From an uncultured Bacteroidota bacterium (GTDB lineage: Bacteria > Bacteroidota > Bacteroidia > Bacteroidales > F082): DNA of 64,000 nt. Made by a program: the position numbers and the translations under genes. Below the pieces are notes generated by a model. That model was not told the origin of the DNA. It saw nothing but the letters and a program-made list of their open reading frames with translations, and searched no databases. Positions 9,226 through 18,149 of this stretch are shown one piece after another. The stretch covers positions 102,106-166,105 of the forward strand of contig UQNO01000001.1 in assembly GCA_900542475.1 (NCBI GenBank), read 5' to 3'. The first letter of the stretch is position 1; each line of letters opens with the position of its first letter.

Positions 9226-11151
9226 TTACTCTATTTTATCAATATTCGAGTCGTCTTCAATTCTTAAATTGTCGATGATGAACTTCTGACGTTGGTCGGT
9301 GTTCTTGCCCATGTAATATTTCAGAAGTTCCTGAATTGTCATGTCGTGGCGCAGAATGATTGGCTCCAGGCGCATGTTCGGCCCGATGAAATAGCTGAAC
9401 TCGTCGGGAGAAATCTCGCCAAGACCTTTAAATCGTGTGATTTCCGGGTGTGCGCCTAACGACTTGATGGCATCTACACGCTCCTCGTTGGTGTAACAAT
9501 ATCTTGTCTCCTTCTTGTTCCTCACGCGGAACAAGGGTGTCTGAAGGATATAGAGATGCCCGCCTCTCACCACGTCGGGATAGAACTGCAAAAAGAAGGT
9601 GAGCATCAGCAGACGGATATGCATTCCGTCAACATCGGCATCGGTGGCAATGACGATATTGTTGTATCTAAGATTCTCAATAGATTCGTCGATGTTAAGC
9701 GCGGCTTGCAGAAGATTGAACTCTTCGTTTTCGTACACTATTTTCTTTGTCAAGCCATAGCAGTTAAGGGGTTTTCCGCGCAAACTGAACACTGCCTGTG
9801 TCTGGGCGTCGCGGCTCTTGGTGATACTTCCTGATGCCGAGTCGCCCTCGGTGATGAACAGCGTTGACTCAAGACGTTTCTCGTGGTTGGTGTTGTAGTG
9901 CAGACGGCAGTCGCGAAGCTTACGGTTGTTGAGACTCACTTTCTTGGCACTCTCGCGGGCAAGTTTCTTGATGTTCGCCATTCCCTTGCGCTCTTTTTCG
10001 TTCTGAATGATTTTGCGCATCAGAGATTCAGCGACATCGCCGTTCATGTGCAGAAACTTGTCGAAATGTCTTTTTATGATATCAGTGATATAGGCCCTGA
10101 TGGTTGTCTCACTGTCTTTGTCCATATAGTTTGACGAAAACTTCGTCTTCGTCTGACCTTCAAACTCGGGGTTATCGACTTTGATTGACAATGCCGCGAT
10201 AAACGAGCTGCGAATGTCAGATGTTTCGTATTCTTTGTTATAAAACTCCCTGATGGTCTTGGCGATTGCTTCGCGGAACACATTGAGATGCGTGCCGCCA
10301 AGAGGGTTGTATTGACCGTTGGCAAACGAGAAATACTCTTCGTTGGAGGTGACGTTGGAGTGTGTGAAGGCGCATTCAAAATCGCCTTCTTTGATGTGTA
10401 TGACAGGGTATGCGCAGGTATCGAGTTTGCCGATTTTGCGTGTCAGCAGGTCCAGGAGACCGTTTTTTGCCTGGTATTTCTGACCGTTGAGGATAAGCGA
10501 CAACCCGCTGTTAAGAAAAGCGTAGTTCCATATCATCTCATCGACATATTCCATGAGGAAATGATAATTTCCAAACAGTTCGGCATCCGGCACAAAGGTG
10601 ATGTCGGTGCCGTTTTTCTGGTCTGTCGGCACTATTTCCGACTCTGACAGCGGTTCGCCTTTGGAGAACTCGACGATTTTTGTCATGCCGTCGCGAAATG
10701 CCTGCGCGCGGAAATATGACGAGGCGGCGTTGGTGGCTTTGGCTCCGACACCATTGAGACCCACGGCTTTCTTGAACGCCCCGGTATTGTATTTTCCGCC
10801 GGTGTTCATCTGACCCATGCAGTCTTTGAGAGAAGCCAGCGGAATGCCGCGTCCGTAGTCGCGTACATGCACCTTGCCGTCGTTGATGTCAATCTCGATG
10901 GTCTTGCCGGCTCCCATGTTGAACTCGTCTATGCTGTTATCCACTATTTCCTTCAGCAGAATATATATCCCGTCGTCGTGAGCCGAGCCGTCGCCCGCCT
11001 TGCCGATGTACATTCCAAGACGCTTGCGGATGTGCTCGTTCCACGACAAATGCTGAATCGCATCGTCGTTATAATCGACTGGATTTACATTGGTGGTAAA
11101 GTCTAACTCGTTGTATTCTAAATTGTTGTGTTCAATAAAATCTCCCGCCAT
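9226..11151 (-). CDS. parE: DNA topoisomerase IV subunit B (ParE-type type IIA topoisomerase ATPase subunit)
   Basis: This is the ATPase and TOPRIM subunit of a type IIA topoisomerase. The GHKL ATPase domain shows EIVDNSIDEFNMGAG, DYGRGIPLA and GLNGVGAKATNA. The transducer domain follows. The TOPRIM part shows FITEGDSASGS and IATDADVDGMHIRLLML. The length of 641 residues and the short C-terminal part fit ParE rather than long GyrB, but I did not align it. The catalytic partner parC is not next to it here. It has a TAnnTTTG-type promoter element upstream. Confidence 0.9.
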   Translation of the reverse strand: MAGDFIEHNNLEYNELDFTTNVNPVDYNDDAIQHLSWNEHIRKRLGMYIGKAGDGSAHDDGIYILLKEIVDNSIDEFNMGAGKTIEIDINDGKVHVRDYGRGIPLASLKDCMGQMNTGGKYNTGAFKKAVGLNGVGAKATNAASSYFRAQAFRDGMTKIVEFSKGEPLSESEIVPTDQKNGTDITFVPDAELFGNYHFLMEYVDEMIWNYAFLNSGLSLILNGQKYQAKNGLLDLLTRKIGKLDTCAYPVIHIKEGDFECAFTHSNVTSNEEYFSFANGQYNPLGGTHLNVFREAIAKTIREFYNKEYETSDIRSSFIAALSIKVDNPEFEGQTKTKFSSNYMDKDSETTIRAYITDIIKRHFDKFLHMNGDVAESLMRKIIQNEKERKGMANIKKLARESAKKVSLNNRKLRDCRLHYNTNHEKRLESTLFITEGDSASGSITKSRDAQTQAVFSLRGKPLNCYGLTKKIVYENEEFNLLQAALNIDESIENLRYNNIVIATDADVDGMHIRLLMLTFFLQFYPDVVRGGHLYILQTPLFRVRNKKETRYCYTNEERVDAIKSLGAHPEITRFKGLGEISPDEFSYFIGPNMRLEPIILRHDMTIQELLKYYMGKNTDQRQKFIIDNLRIEDDSNIDKIE

Positions 11152-11170
11152 GTTCTCAAAAAAGTTTTTG

Positions 11171-11178
11171 CAAAAATA
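11171..11178 (-). promoter_or_regulatory. Putative -7 element of parE
   Basis: The minus strand reads TATTTTTG about 20 nt before the parE start codon, matching TAnnTTTG. Confidence 0.5.
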
Positions 11179-11369
11179 ACAAAAATTATAAAAATAAAAA
11201 AGTTTTTTTCATTTCGGCAGAAACGCGATGAAATGGAGCGAGGAGGAAGCTTGGGCCTGCGAAAGCACTCGGATTGATGAATAAGCCTCCGACATTTGAA
11301 ACACAACGGAACAGGGGGGGCTCGTGAAAAATTCCGCTAATTCCACGGGATTCGAATGAGAAAAAGCCT

Positions 11370-11377
11370 TATCTTTG
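11370..11377 (+). promoter_or_regulatory. Putative -7 element of the EamA transporter gene
   Basis: TATCTTTG matches the consensus and lies 24 nt before the ATG at 11402. A TTG inside this element opens the same frame nine codons earlier, but it would fall upstream of the transcription start. This supports 11402 as the true start. Confidence 0.55.
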
Positions 11378-11401
11378 CCGCCGTTTTTTAACATCATTGT
11401 C

Positions 11402-12295
11402 ATGAACAGCGACATCACTTCAAATAAAAAGTTTTTCGGCACCGTTTGCGGCATCTTGGCTGCGGTTTTTTACGGCACGAACCCTCTCGGCGCGTTGAAA
11501 CTATATGAGCAGGGAATGAACACCAATTCAGTGCTTTTCTGCCGCTTTGGTATTGCTTGGATTATCATTTCTGCCATATTGTTAATCAAGAAGGAAAACC
11601 TCAAGGTGACAAGGAAAGAGTTTGGGACGCTCACCGCTCTGGGACTGCTTTTCATCGTGTCGTCGATGACGTTGTATTTCAGTTTTAAATACATAGCGGC
11701 AGGTGTCGCTTCAACCTTGCTTTTCACTTATCCTATCATGACGGCGGTGATAATGTCGGCGCTGTTCAATGAAAAGGTGACGATGAAGACTGTCGTTGCC
11801 ATTGTTCTGTCGCTTGTGGGCGTGCTGCTGCTTTATTGGGGCGACTCCGGCGAGACATTGAACATTACCGGAGTGATTTTAGTGCTCGTCTCCGCCCTTA
11901 CCTACGCCGTTTACATCATAGTGGTGAACCGTTGCCCTCTCGACATGTCGTCGTTTAAAATCAATTTTTACGTGGTGTTGTACTGCACCGTCGGAATGGC
12001 GGTGTTTGCCTTGTTTGCCGGGCAGCCGTTGAGACTTCCGAATAATGCCGTGAGCTGGTTCTATTCCGTGTGGCTTGCTGTCGTCCCCGCCACACTGTCA
12101 TTGGTGCTGATGGTTTACGCATCGAAATACGTCGGAGCCACACCGACAGCGATTTTAGGAGCTCTCGAGCCACTTACAGCGGTCTTGATAGGGGTTTTTG
12201 TTTTCCATGAAGATTTCGGGCCTCGTCTCGCCATCGGCATCGCCTTGATTTTGAGTGTGGTGGTGATAATAGCCTATCAGCCTAAAAAGAAATAA
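11402..12295 (+). CDS. EamA/DMT-superfamily inner-membrane transporter
   Basis: The 297-residue protein has about ten hydrophobic helices arranged as two EamA repeats. The first repeat begins near VCGILAAVFYGTNPLGALKL and the second near ILVLVSALTYAVYIIVVN. The conserved AILGALEPLTAVLIGVFVF segment lies near the end. Members export or import small metabolites such as amino acids or nucleosides; the substrate cannot be read from sequence. The start was set at the ATG at 11402 because the upstream TTG overlaps the promoter element. The gene ends 8 bp before the convergent flippase gene. Confidence 0.88.
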   Translation: MNSDITSNKKFFGTVCGILAAVFYGTNPLGALKLYEQGMNTNSVLFCRFGIAWIIISAILLIKKENLKVTRKEFGTLTALGLLFIVSSMTLYFSFKYIAAGVASTLLFTYPIMTAVIMSALFNEKVTMKTVVAIVLSLVGVLLLYWGDSGETLNITGVILVLVSALTYAVYIIVVNRCPLDMSSFKINFYVVLYCTVGMAVFALFAGQPLRLPNNAVSWFYSVWLAVVPATLSLVLMVYASKYVGATPTAILGALEPLTAVLIGVFVFHEDFGPRLAIGIALILSVVVIIAYQPKKK

Positions 12296-12303
12296 AAAAG
12301 AAA

Positions 12304-13629
12304 CTATCTGTTGAAAACAGACGATTTTACCGCTGTCATCAAAATTTTCACATCTTTTTTCGTGACCAACAACTCTTTGGCTGAAATCCCATGAATTTTC
12401 TTAAAGATTATCCATTGATAGACTATTATCGCAAGGTTGGTTATCGACACCGAGACACCTGCGCCGACCATTCCAAAAGGCGGTATTAAGAGGTATAACG
12501 CCGGTATTGTGACCGCAAATCCTACCAAAGCCGCATAAAGGTTGTATTTCGGCAAGTTAACACCAGAGAAGAAATGGCAGAAAACAGTGTGGGCCGACAA
12601 AAAAACCATGCCCGGGGCAAGGGCTATCATCACGGCGCGCATGTCGGCGAAATCGCGGGTGAAAACCCAAGAATATACGCTGGTTGGGATAATGCATATA
12701 AAGAAAATGCATATCGCAGTGAGGACGGTGGCTGTTTTCATTAACTGAATTGTTATCTTGCTTGCCATATAGTTGTCGTTCATGTTGCTTATCTTGGAAA
12801 ACTGCACCATCGCGATGCTTTGCCCAATCACTTTAGGCGATTCGGACACTTGAGACGCCGCATTGTAAACACCCACCTGCGCATCGCCCCAGAATCCTCT
12901 GATAATCATAAAGCCGAGGCGTTTGTTGAGCGTGGACACCATGTTGGTGAGCTGGATAATGCTGCCGAACTTGAACATCTCTTTGGCGGTTTCCACGACA
13001 GATTCCCCGTCTTTTTCCTTAAGATAAGGCCAAATCTGCGTCAAACCACAGATGTAACCGATGACATAGCCAGTCAAAAGCGAATATACAAAAGCATCGG
13101 CGTCGCGTATGTCAAACACAAAGATGTACATCAGCATCGAAAGCATCTGTGTCAGGAACTGTATGATAAACAATATGTTATTCGTTGCAATGCGTTCTTT
13201 GCCGAGAAGAGTGGCAAGATTGAAATTGTGCAAGCTGTAGATGAACACCAACAGCAAGACCATGATGTGATAGCCTTGCGGTATGAATTCCGCGTTTTCG
13301 CCGAATAATTTTGCGAAATGATGACCGAAATCACTTGGAATGAAAGTGCATAGATACATTATCAAAGCATATAACGCCACTACCAACGTTGTCCAGATGT
13401 ATGATATCTTGCACAATGTGCGATATGATTTTCTCGGGGTGAAATAGATCAGTCCGCTGCCGGCGAGCAACTCCACGCCTATGAGAAGCAGCGACACGTC
13501 GATAAGCACGATGCCTCCGATGCCCCAAGCCTCGGCTCCGAGATAATGTGTGGCGAACCACAACGTAACGAAATTGCAGATGGCGTTTAACAGACGCGTG
13601 CCGAAAGTGCCGAAGATGTTCTTAATCAT
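12304..13629 (-). CDS. Polysaccharide/oligosaccharide flippase of the MOP (Wzx-like) superfamily
   Basis: The 441-residue protein is almost entirely hydrophobic, with 12 or more predicted helices and the N-terminal pattern of Wzx-type flippases (GTFGTRLLNAICNFVTLWFA, then LGAEAWGIGGIVL). Such proteins move lipid-linked glycans across the inner membrane. The divergent neighbour at 13728 is a glycosyltransferase fusion, so both probably serve a surface polysaccharide or glycolipid. The substrate is unknown. Each gene of the pair has its own -7 element. Confidence 0.85.
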   Translation of the reverse strand: MIKNIFGTFGTRLLNAICNFVTLWFATHYLGAEAWGIGGIVLIDVSLLLIGVELLAGSGLIYFTPRKSYRTLCKISYIWTTLVVALYALIMYLCTFIPSDFGHHFAKLFGENAEFIPQGYHIMVLLLVFIYSLHNFNLATLLGKERIATNNILFIIQFLTQMLSMLMYIFVFDIRDADAFVYSLLTGYVIGYICGLTQIWPYLKEKDGESVVETAKEMFKFGSIIQLTNMVSTLNKRLGFMIIRGFWGDAQVGVYNAASQVSESPKVIGQSIAMVQFSKISNMNDNYMASKITIQLMKTATVLTAICIFFICIIPTSVYSWVFTRDFADMRAVMIALAPGMVFLSAHTVFCHFFSGVNLPKYNLYAALVGFAVTIPALYLLIPPFGMVGAGVSVSITNLAIIVYQWIIFKKIHGISAKELLVTKKDVKILMTAVKSSVFNR

Positions 13630-13649
13630 AAAACCTTTAAATCAAAGCG

Positions 13650-13657
13650 CAAAGATA
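13650..13657 (-). promoter_or_regulatory. Putative -7 element of the flippase gene
   Basis: The minus strand reads TATCTTTG 20 nt before the flippase start codon. Confidence 0.5.
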
Positions 13658-13705
13658 AAGAAATTATTTTATGAAATAAAAAAATCGTCGCAATAATATT
13701 TTGTG

Positions 13706-13713
13706 TATTTTTG
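13706..13713 (+). promoter_or_regulatory. Putative -7 element of the glycosyltransferase fusion gene
   Basis: TATTTTTG matches the consensus and precedes the ATG at 13728 by 14 nt. It overlaps an upstream in-frame TTG, which is therefore unlikely to be the start. Confidence 0.5.
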
Positions 13714-13727
13714 CCGTTCAAACGAAG

Positions 13728-15689
13728 ATGATGAAGCTTTCTGTCGTCATAGTAAACTACAACGTTGAGCACTTCCTTGAGCAGTGTCTCTACTCTGTGC
13801 GTCGCGCCATGCAAGGTATAGATGGAGAGGTGTTTGTGGTGGACAACAACTCTGTTGACGGCTCGCTCAGGATGCTCGCGGCCAAGTTCCCCGAGGTGAA
13901 AGTTATCGCCAACAAGGACAATGTGGGGTTCGCAAAGGCCAATAATCAAGCGATTAGGATTTCAACAGGAGAATACGTGCTGCTTCTGAACCCCGACACG
14001 GTGGTCGAAGACGACACTTTCAGCAAATGCCTCGCTTTTATGGACTCGCACTCCGAGGCAGGAGGCCTCGGAGTCAAAATGGTTGACGGCAAAGGACAGT
14101 TCTTGCCGGAGTCTAAACGAGGACTGCCAACGCCGATGACGGCTTTCTACAAGATTTTCGGACTCTCAAAGCTGTTCCCGCGCTCAAGGCGCTTCTCGAA
14201 ATATCATCTCGGCTACCTTCCTGAAAACGAGACCAATCAAGTGGATATATTGGCAGGCGCCTATATGCTCATGCGTCGCGCGACACTCGACAAATGCGGG
14301 CTCCTCGACGAAACGTTTTTCATGTACGGCGAAGATATCGACCTCTCCTACAGAATCACCCTGGCTGGATATAAAAACTACTATTTCCCTGAAACACGTA
14401 TAATTCATTATAAGGGCGAAAGCACAAAGAAAACAAGCGTCAACTATGTACTCGTGTTCTATAAGGCGATGGAAATATTCGCCAAAAAACACTTCGGACA
14501 GAAACGCGCGCGCCTATTCTCTTTAGTCATCAACCTCGCCATATATTTCAGGGCTTTCATCGCTTTGATATCGCAGTTTTTAGGTAAGATTTATATGCCG
14601 CTCACTGATGTGGCGCTGGGATATTCAGGCCTCGCCACAATCAGTTATTTCTGGGGACATTACATGATTTACGATGGTGCCGGCTCGTATCCGACAACAC
14701 CGCTTTTCACCCTGATATTGCCGCTATATATGCTGATATGGCTCGCGACGTCTTATTTCACCGGCGGTTACGACAAGCCGTATCGTGTTTATCCGGTCGT
14801 GGGCGGAGTGCTGCTGGGCAGCCTGCTGATATTGATTCTTTACGCCTTGCTGCCATCTGGATTGCGTTTCTCGCGCGCCCTGATACTGCTCGGAACGATT
14901 TGGATGACACTCCAGATGACTTTAAGCAGAACTTTGGGTTTTATACTTAAACTATCTGATTTTCAATATGGTAGAAATGCAAAAAAACGATTTCTGGTAA
15001 TCGGGAACTCTGATGAAACAAAACGTGTCGAGCAACTTTTGAAAAGCACTTCCATAAAACCCGATTTCATAGGTCTTGCGACCCCGGACAACAAGTTCGA
15101 AATCCCCGGAAATTATCTCGGAAATATTACACAAGTGCCGGATATAATCGGTATTTACAAGATTACAGAGATTATATTTTGCTCCAAAGACATAACGCAC
15201 CAGGAAATCATTGACAAAATGGTTGAATGGCACGCTAACAATCTCGATTACAAGATTGCACCGGTAGATACGCTGTCTATTATCGGAAGCAACTCCATCA
15301 ACACACGCGGAGACCTCTATACCGTTGATATTCGCACCATCAACACCGTGCCTAACCGCAGAAAGAAACGTCTGCTCGACTTCTCGGTGTCGTTATTTGG
15401 CATAATTTTCTGGATATTCACGGCTTGGTTTATTAAAAAACCGCTTAAATTCCTCGGAGACTGCTTCAGAGTTGTCTTCGGAGGGTACTCATGGGTCGGA
15501 TATTGCCCCATGGAAGATACCGATGGTCAACGACTTCCGAAAATAAAGAAAGGGATCTACAGCCCTGCGTCAATAGTGACAAGCGAACTCGACGACGACG
15601 CCCGCAACAGGCTAAATGTCATGTATGCCCGAGATTATACTATCTTGAAAGATTTTAATATCTTATTCAGAGTGTTGCTGAAACGATAA
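13728..15689 (+). CDS. GT2 glycosyltransferase fused to a degenerate polyprenyl-phosphate sugar phosphotransferase-like region
   Basis: The 653-residue protein starts with a GT2 domain (about residues 1-245) showing LSVVIVNYNVEHFLEQCL, FVVDNNSVDGS and the NPDTVVEDD acidic motif. About four transmembrane helices follow (about 265-410). A Rossmann-like segment begins near residue 417 (KKRFLVIGNSDETKR). The last part recalls the WbaP/PglC family: KKRLLDFSVSLFG near 546, GGYSWVGYCP, LPKIKKGIYSP and the final YARDYTILKDFNILFRVLL. The catalytic centre of that family (Lys-Phe-Arg-Ser-Met and Asp-Glu) is missing. The phosphotransferase part is thus probably inactive or repurposed. The start is at ATG 13728 or 13731. 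Confidence 0.8.
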   Translation: MMKLSVVIVNYNVEHFLEQCLYSVRRAMQGIDGEVFVVDNNSVDGSLRMLAAKFPEVKVIANKDNVGFAKANNQAIRISTGEYVLLLNPDTVVEDDTFSKCLAFMDSHSEAGGLGVKMVDGKGQFLPESKRGLPTPMTAFYKIFGLSKLFPRSRRFSKYHLGYLPENETNQVDILAGAYMLMRRATLDKCGLLDETFFMYGEDIDLSYRITLAGYKNYYFPETRIIHYKGESTKKTSVNYVLVFYKAMEIFAKKHFGQKRARLFSLVINLAIYFRAFIALISQFLGKIYMPLTDVALGYSGLATISYFWGHYMIYDGAGSYPTTPLFTLILPLYMLIWLATSYFTGGYDKPYRVYPVVGGVLLGSLLILILYALLPSGLRFSRALILLGTIWMTLQMTLSRTLGFILKLSDFQYGRNAKKRFLVIGNSDETKRVEQLLKSTSIKPDFIGLATPDNKFEIPGNYLGNITQVPDIIGIYKITEIIFCSKDITHQEIIDKMVEWHANNLDYKIAPVDTLSIIGSNSINTRGDLYTVDIRTINTVPNRRKKRLLDFSVSLFGIIFWIFTAWFIKKPLKFLGDCFRVVFGGYSWVGYCPMEDTDGQRLPKIKKGIYSPASIVTSELDDDARNRLNVMYARDYTILKDFNILFRVLLKR

Positions 15690-15695
15690 TTTTTG

Positions 15696-15703
15696 TATTT
15701 TTG
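15696..15703 (+). promoter_or_regulatory. Putative -7 element of nusB
   Basis: TATTTTTG matches TAnnTTTG and lies 30 nt before the nusB ATG at 15734. Confidence 0.5.
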
Positions 15704-15733
15704 CAAACTGAAAAATTTTATTAATTAAACATC

Positions 15734-16696
15734 ATGCTAAACAGAAGGTTTTTAAGAATCAAGGTGTTACAGGCGCTCTACGCTTATATCGAGTCGGGCG
15801 AGACAAACGTCAACAACGGAATTAAAAATTTGCTTGAAAGCATCGACAAGTTGTATGAGCTTTTCATTTGGCAGCTGTCGTTCCTTGTCGAAACCAAACG
15901 CTTTGCAGAAAATAAAATCACAGAAAACAAACATAAGTATATTCCAACTTACGAGGATTTGCACCCGAATTTGAAGTATGTCAACAACCGTCTGCTCAAT
16001 GTTATCGAGGATAACATCGATTTTAAGAAAAACGAGGCCAAATTGAAGATTAATTGGGCTAACGACCATCAGGATGTGGTGAAAAAATATTACAATATGA
16101 TGAAAAACACTCCTGAATACGAGAAATATATGGCCGACAAAACCGATAACTTCGCCAATGACCGCAAGTTTATCGTCGCCATGGTGAGCAATTACTTCGC
16201 CGACCTCGACGTGCTTCAGGACTTCTACGAGGATAAGAGTATTTATTTCTGCGATGACTATCATTTAGTTAGCTCTATGTTGATAGAGTTTTTCAGTAAG
16301 ATGAAAAATTTCGACATCAACTCGAAACTGCCCGAGATTTATAAGACAGAAAACGTGGAATCCAATGCGGACGAGAAGTTTATCCAGGATTTGTTTCGTG
16401 AAACCCTTAGGCATAACGAAGAGTTTGGAAAGCTCATCGCGGATAACACCAATAATTGGGAGAAAGAGCGCATCTGCCTCATGGATATGATAATCCTGAA
16501 AATGGCTCTCACCGAGTTCGTAAACTTTCCGTTCATACCCGTGAAAGTGACCATGAACGAATACATTGAGATTTCAAAATATTTCAGCACCCCGAAGAGC
16601 AAGATTTTCGTCAACGGAATCCTTGACAAATTAGCGAAAAAGCTTACCGATGCCGGACAAATCAGCAAAAAAGGACTGGGATTGCTTGAAAAATAA
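15734..16696 (+). CDS. nusB: Transcription antitermination factor NusB, long Bacteroidetes form
   Basis: NusB binds boxA RNA with NusE in rRNA antitermination. The first residues (MLNRRFLRIKVLQALYAYI) match the NusB N-terminus. The C-terminal NusB core is clear in EKERICLMDMIILKMALTEF, PVKVTMNEYIEISKYFSTPK and FVNGILDKLAKKL. At 320 residues it is about twice the E. coli protein. The extra length is a helical middle part, which is usual in this phylum. It is preceded by its own promoter-like element. Confidence 0.92.
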   Translation: MLNRRFLRIKVLQALYAYIESGETNVNNGIKNLLESIDKLYELFIWQLSFLVETKRFAENKITENKHKYIPTYEDLHPNLKYVNNRLLNVIEDNIDFKKNEAKLKINWANDHQDVVKKYYNMMKNTPEYEKYMADKTDNFANDRKFIVAMVSNYFADLDVLQDFYEDKSIYFCDDYHLVSSMLIEFFSKMKNFDINSKLPEIYKTENVESNADEKFIQDLFRETLRHNEEFGKLIADNTNNWEKERICLMDMIILKMALTEFVNFPFIPVKVTMNEYIEISKYFSTPKSKIFVNGILDKLAKKLTDAGQISKKGLGLLEK

Positions 16697-16763
16697 ATGC
16701 CAGTGCAGTCGTTCCGGGAGGGGCGAGACGGCACAGGGAAACCTCAAGCGTTTGAAAAAAGGG

Positions 16764-16791
16764 GAGATTTCTCCACTTCGGTCGAAATGAC
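16764..16791. repeat. Intergenic palindromic repeat half-element, copy 2
   Basis: A right-arm type copy of the family, with GAGATTTCTCCACTTCGG followed by TCGAAATGACG. A second short echo, GTCGAAATGACGGG, lies at 16804-16817, directly before the 54-bp tandem repeat. A degenerate left arm may lie near 16705 (CAGTCGTTCCGGG). Confidence 0.55.
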
Positions 16792-16820
16792 GAGGAAAAA
16801 GAAGTCGAAATGACGGGTAA

Positions 16821-17064
16821 GATTTAGATGGGGAAAAGCTAAAATAAACAAGAAAGTTGGGATTAGACGGGGAAGATTTAGATGGGGAAAAGCTAAAATA
16901 AACAAGGAAGTTGGGATTAGACGAGGAAGATTTAGATGGGGGAAAACTAAAATAAACGAGGAAATTAGGATTAGACGAGAAAGATTTGGATGGGAAGAAA
17001 CTAAAATAAACAAGAAAGTTGGGATTAGACGGGGAAGACTTAGATGGGAAGAAAACTAAAATGA
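16821..17064. repeat. Minisatellite: 54-bp tandem repeat, four full units plus a partial
   Basis: Units begin at 16821, 16875, 16929, 16983 and 17037, giving an exact 54-bp period. Each starts with GATTTAGATGGG or a close variant and contains CTAAAATAAAC and GGGATTAGAC. Units 1, 2 and 4 are the most alike. The fifth unit is partial and has one extra base. Stop codons occur in every unit on the plus strand. On the minus strand one frame stays open, because 54 is a multiple of three, but its 18-residue hydrophobic repeat looks incidental. The array ends about 30 bp before porQ and may affect its leader. Confidence 0.9.
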
Positions 17065-17093
17065 GATAGAAGATTAAATAATACGAAGATTAT

Positions 17094-18149
17094 ATGAATA
17101 TAAGGGGAGCCATATTGACTATTATCATGTTAATGTTTGTCGTTGATATTCAGGGACAAACGTCAAATGGCACGTATAGTTTTCTCGACATGACGAGTTC
17201 GGCGAGGGTGGCTGCTTTAGGTAATACCGACCTGTCGATTTATGACTCGGACATTCAGCTTGGAATAAACAACCCCGCGTTGATAAACAGCGACATGCAC
17301 AACGACATAGTATTTTCTTATGTGGATTATTATGCCGATATTAGCCATGGAACGGTGCAATATGCCCGTGTTTTCGAGAAACTCGGCACATTCGCGGCCA
17401 CGGTGCAGTATCACAACTATGGCAAAATGAAATATGCCGATGAGCAAGGCAATGTCGATGGCAGCACGTTTTCTCCTTCCGATTACAATATCATGATAGG
17501 CTGGGGACGACAGTTGACTCCGCAATGGAGCATAGGCGCCAATGTGAAGTTTGCCGGCATACAGTTCGAGCGTTACAAGACTTTCGCTTTGGCGGTAGAT
17601 GTGGCAGGAAGCTATCGCACCGATAATGGTTGGATGTTTTCGGCTACCGCAAGAAACATTGGGTATGAGCTGTATGACAACTTTGAAGGTGACAAGAACG
17701 AGCTGCCATTCCGTTTGTCTGCCGGCGTTTCAAAGAGATTGGATCACGTTCCTTTCCTTTTCAGCATAGTTTATGAGAATATACAGAAGTGGAATCTCTC
17801 ATACGACGACCCTCTTGATTTGGAAGGTAATAACGACCCGATCACGGGCAGTAAAAAGAAGAAGTCACAAGGCGCCGAGTTTGCTGACAACCTTATGAGG
17901 CACATAGTGTTTGGCGGCGAGATATACATCGGAAAGAACCTTGTGCTAAGGGCTGCCTACAATTACGGAACGAGGCAGAATCTGAAGACACCGACAGCTA
18001 AAGGAATGTGCGGCTTCTCGTATGGTTTCGGCATTAACGTCTGGCATCTCAACATCAACTATTCAAGGTCGGAAATGCACGTCTATGGCTCTCCGAACTA
18101 TGTCACAGTATCAACCAATTTGGATAAGTTTGTAAAAAAATCTAAATAA
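17094..18149 (+). CDS. porQ: Type IX secretion system protein PorQ
   Basis: PorQ is an outer-membrane beta-barrel component of the type IX secretion system, involved in attachment of secreted cargo. The 351-residue protein has a signal peptide (about residues 1-21, ending DIQGQ). The typical opening motif follows (GTYSFLDMTSSARVAALGNT, then NNPALINSDMHNDIVFSYV). Alternating hydrophobic strands continue to a C-terminal barrel (RSEMHVYGSPNYVTVSTNL). Two putative T9SS cargo proteins occur later in the window. The stop codon abuts the recF start. Confidence 0.88.
   Translation: MNIRGAILTIIMLMFVVDIQGQTSNGTYSFLDMTSSARVAALGNTDLSIYDSDIQLGINNPALINSDMHNDIVFSYVDYYADISHGTVQYARVFEKLGTFAATVQYHNYGKMKYADEQGNVDGSTFSPSDYNIMIGWGRQLTPQWSIGANVKFAGIQFERYKTFALAVDVAGSYRTDNGWMFSATARNIGYELYDNFEGDKNELPFRLSAGVSKRLDHVPFLFSIVYENIQKWNLSYDDPLDLEGNNDPITGSKKKKSQGAEFADNLMRHIVFGGEIYIGKNLVLRAAYNYGTRQNLKTPTAKGMCGFSYGFGINVWHLNINYSRSEMHVYGSPNYVTVSTNLDKFVKKSK

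Noticed and set aside
9226..11151. Gyrase subunit B instead of ParE
   Set aside because: Length, short C-terminus and the motif spacing favour ParE, but the distinction remains unproven without alignment.
11375..11401. TTG start for the EamA transporter nine codons upstream
   Set aside because: The TTG lies within the TATCTTTG -7 element, so it would be upstream of the transcription start.
16744..17013. Open minus-strand frame through the 54-bp repeat array, with an 18-residue hydrophobic repeat
   Set aside because: The open frame follows automatically from a period divisible by three. It has no ribosome site or promoter, starts inside a repeat unit and looks unlike known proteins.
16821..17064. 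Tandem array considered as a CRISPR array
   Set aside because: Units are contiguous 54-bp copies without unique spacers between conserved repeats, and no cas genes are present.
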